The position numbers and the translations under genes were made by a program. Below the pieces are notes generated by a model, which was not told the origin of the DNA, ran no database searches, and was given only the letters and a program-made list of their open reading frames with translations. Below, in pieces: positions 12,739-13,272 of a DNA stretch of 13,272 bases. Each line of letters begins with the position of its first letter. Position 1 is the stretch's first letter. Origin of the DNA: Baffinella frigidus (Eukaryota > Cryptophyceae > Cryptomonadales > Baffinellaceae); assembly GCA_026770585.1 (NCBI GenBank), contig MU646446.1:415327-428598 (forward strand), written 5' to 3'.

Positions 12739-12844
12739 ACATAGCCACTAGTGGGCTATGCTACTTATGAGCGAGGCGCCCCTGTACCTCGCTCATAAGA
12801 AAACGCCCCCAAGGACCCTACAGCAGGGCACTATGGTGGTCCTG
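12739..12844. mobile_element. Fused fragments of the TACAGG-end element (family 7)
   Basis: CTTATGAGCGAGGCGCCCCTGTA (12763-12785, given here only as ends) is a right terminus of the element at 12845. It runs directly into a left terminus, TGTACCTCGCTCATAAG (12783-12799), followed by part of the interior with ACCCTACAGCAGGGC. It looks like two or more copies deleted into each other. A separate small palindrome, CATAGCCACTAGTGGGCTATG, precedes it at 12740-12760. Confidence 0.65.
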
Positions 12845-12965
12845 TACAGGGGTACCTCGCTCATAAGAAACCGCCCCCTCCTAGAACCCTACAGTAGCCC
12901 TATGCCTAGGGCCCTACGGTTGTCCTAGGGGGTGGGCCGTTTCTTATAAGCGAGGTGCGCCTGTA
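12845..12965. mobile_element. TACAGG-end inverted-repeat element, complete copy (family 7)
   Basis: Terminal arms 12845-12876 and 12934-12965 are complementary at about 28 of 32 positions (TACAGGGGTACCTCGCTCAT and the following AAGAAACCGCCC). The centre has ACCCTACAGTAG, CCTAGGGCCCTACGG and TGTCCTAGGG, again the CCTACGGTAGG/CCTAGG module found in families with other ends. Confidence 0.8.
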
Positions 12966-13150
12966 GAGCCCTCTGAGCCTTCTGAGCATTCCAATTCATT
13001 AGAGAGGTCCCCCTTTGTGCCTAGCCCCCGAAACAGGCTTGCTGTAGGGTCCTAGGAGGGTGCGAGTTCTATCGCGCGCGCTCGGGCGAGACGTCTAACA
13101 CGAACGAGTCATCCCCGCTGCTCGCCCCGCGGGGGAGGAGTGATACCTGT

Positions 13151-13272
13151 TTTCGGGTTTCGGGTTTCGGGTTCCGGGTTTCGGGTTTCGGGTTTCGGAT
13201 TTCGGGTTCCGGGTTTCGGGTTTCGGGTTTCGGGTTTCGGGTTTCGGGTTCCGGGTTCCGGGTTTCGGGTTT
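13151..13272 (+). repeat. TTTCGGG heptamer array
   Basis: Seventeen consecutive heptamers in unbroken 7-bp register, continuing off the right edge. Thirteen or so read TTTCGGG; the variants are TTCCGGG and one TTTCGGA. This is the telomere-type heptamer with C in the fourth position, where the arrays at 5-6 kb have A and that at 6.9 kb has G. Confidence 0.97.

Overview
The window reads as nuclear, repeat-rich DNA of a eukaryote, most likely a microalga. Nothing has prokaryotic gene density, no RNA gene is visible, and no open reading frame could be matched to a known family. Heptamer arrays of the TTTAGGG (plant/algal telomere) type and its relatives recur inside the window. The best coding candidate, on the minus strand near 9.5-9.8 kb, starts with what looks like a signal peptide followed by Phe. 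That pattern is typical of proteins sent to red-lineage secondary plastids (cryptophytes, haptophytes, stramenopiles, some dinoflagellates). The assignment is an inference; no marker gene fixes the species.

Layout. 1-85 is a TA microsatellite. 95-340 is an inverted-repeat element. 390-1340 is a GC-rich minisatellite-like array carrying one short inserted element and an AT-rich insert. 1310-3230 is a mosaic of short inverted-repeat elements. 3290-4060 holds purine and TATG microsatellites mixed with three copies of a dispersed direct repeat. 4065-4520 is a tandem array of about 150-bp units. 4898-5657, 6096-6228, 6868-6990 and 13151-13272 are telomere-like heptamer arrays. 6275-9350 is a dense stack of nested palindromes and a diverged segmental duplication. 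9467-11827 is the only gene-like region: two weak single-exon models on opposite strands with a GC-rich tract and a strong hairpin between them. 11898-13010 returns to inverted-repeat elements.

What stands out is the palindromes. I count at least seven families of short non-autonomous inverted-repeat elements plus about ten single elements, and no transposase. In one family, with five copies, the conserved sequence lies in the middle of the stem (consensus GCAACGAAAATTACTACACA on each arm). The outer stem and the loop differ between most copies, yet the outer stem is still palindromic within each copy. A second motif, CCTACGGTAGG next to CCTAGGACC, recurs inside several elements whose ends are unrelated. 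These elements look modular: a shared core set in different self-complementary jackets. This could reflect insertion targeted to the centre of hairpins, or arm-to-arm gene conversion around a constrained core.

The genes cannot be said to work together. The two candidate coding regions are incomplete models that need transcript evidence.
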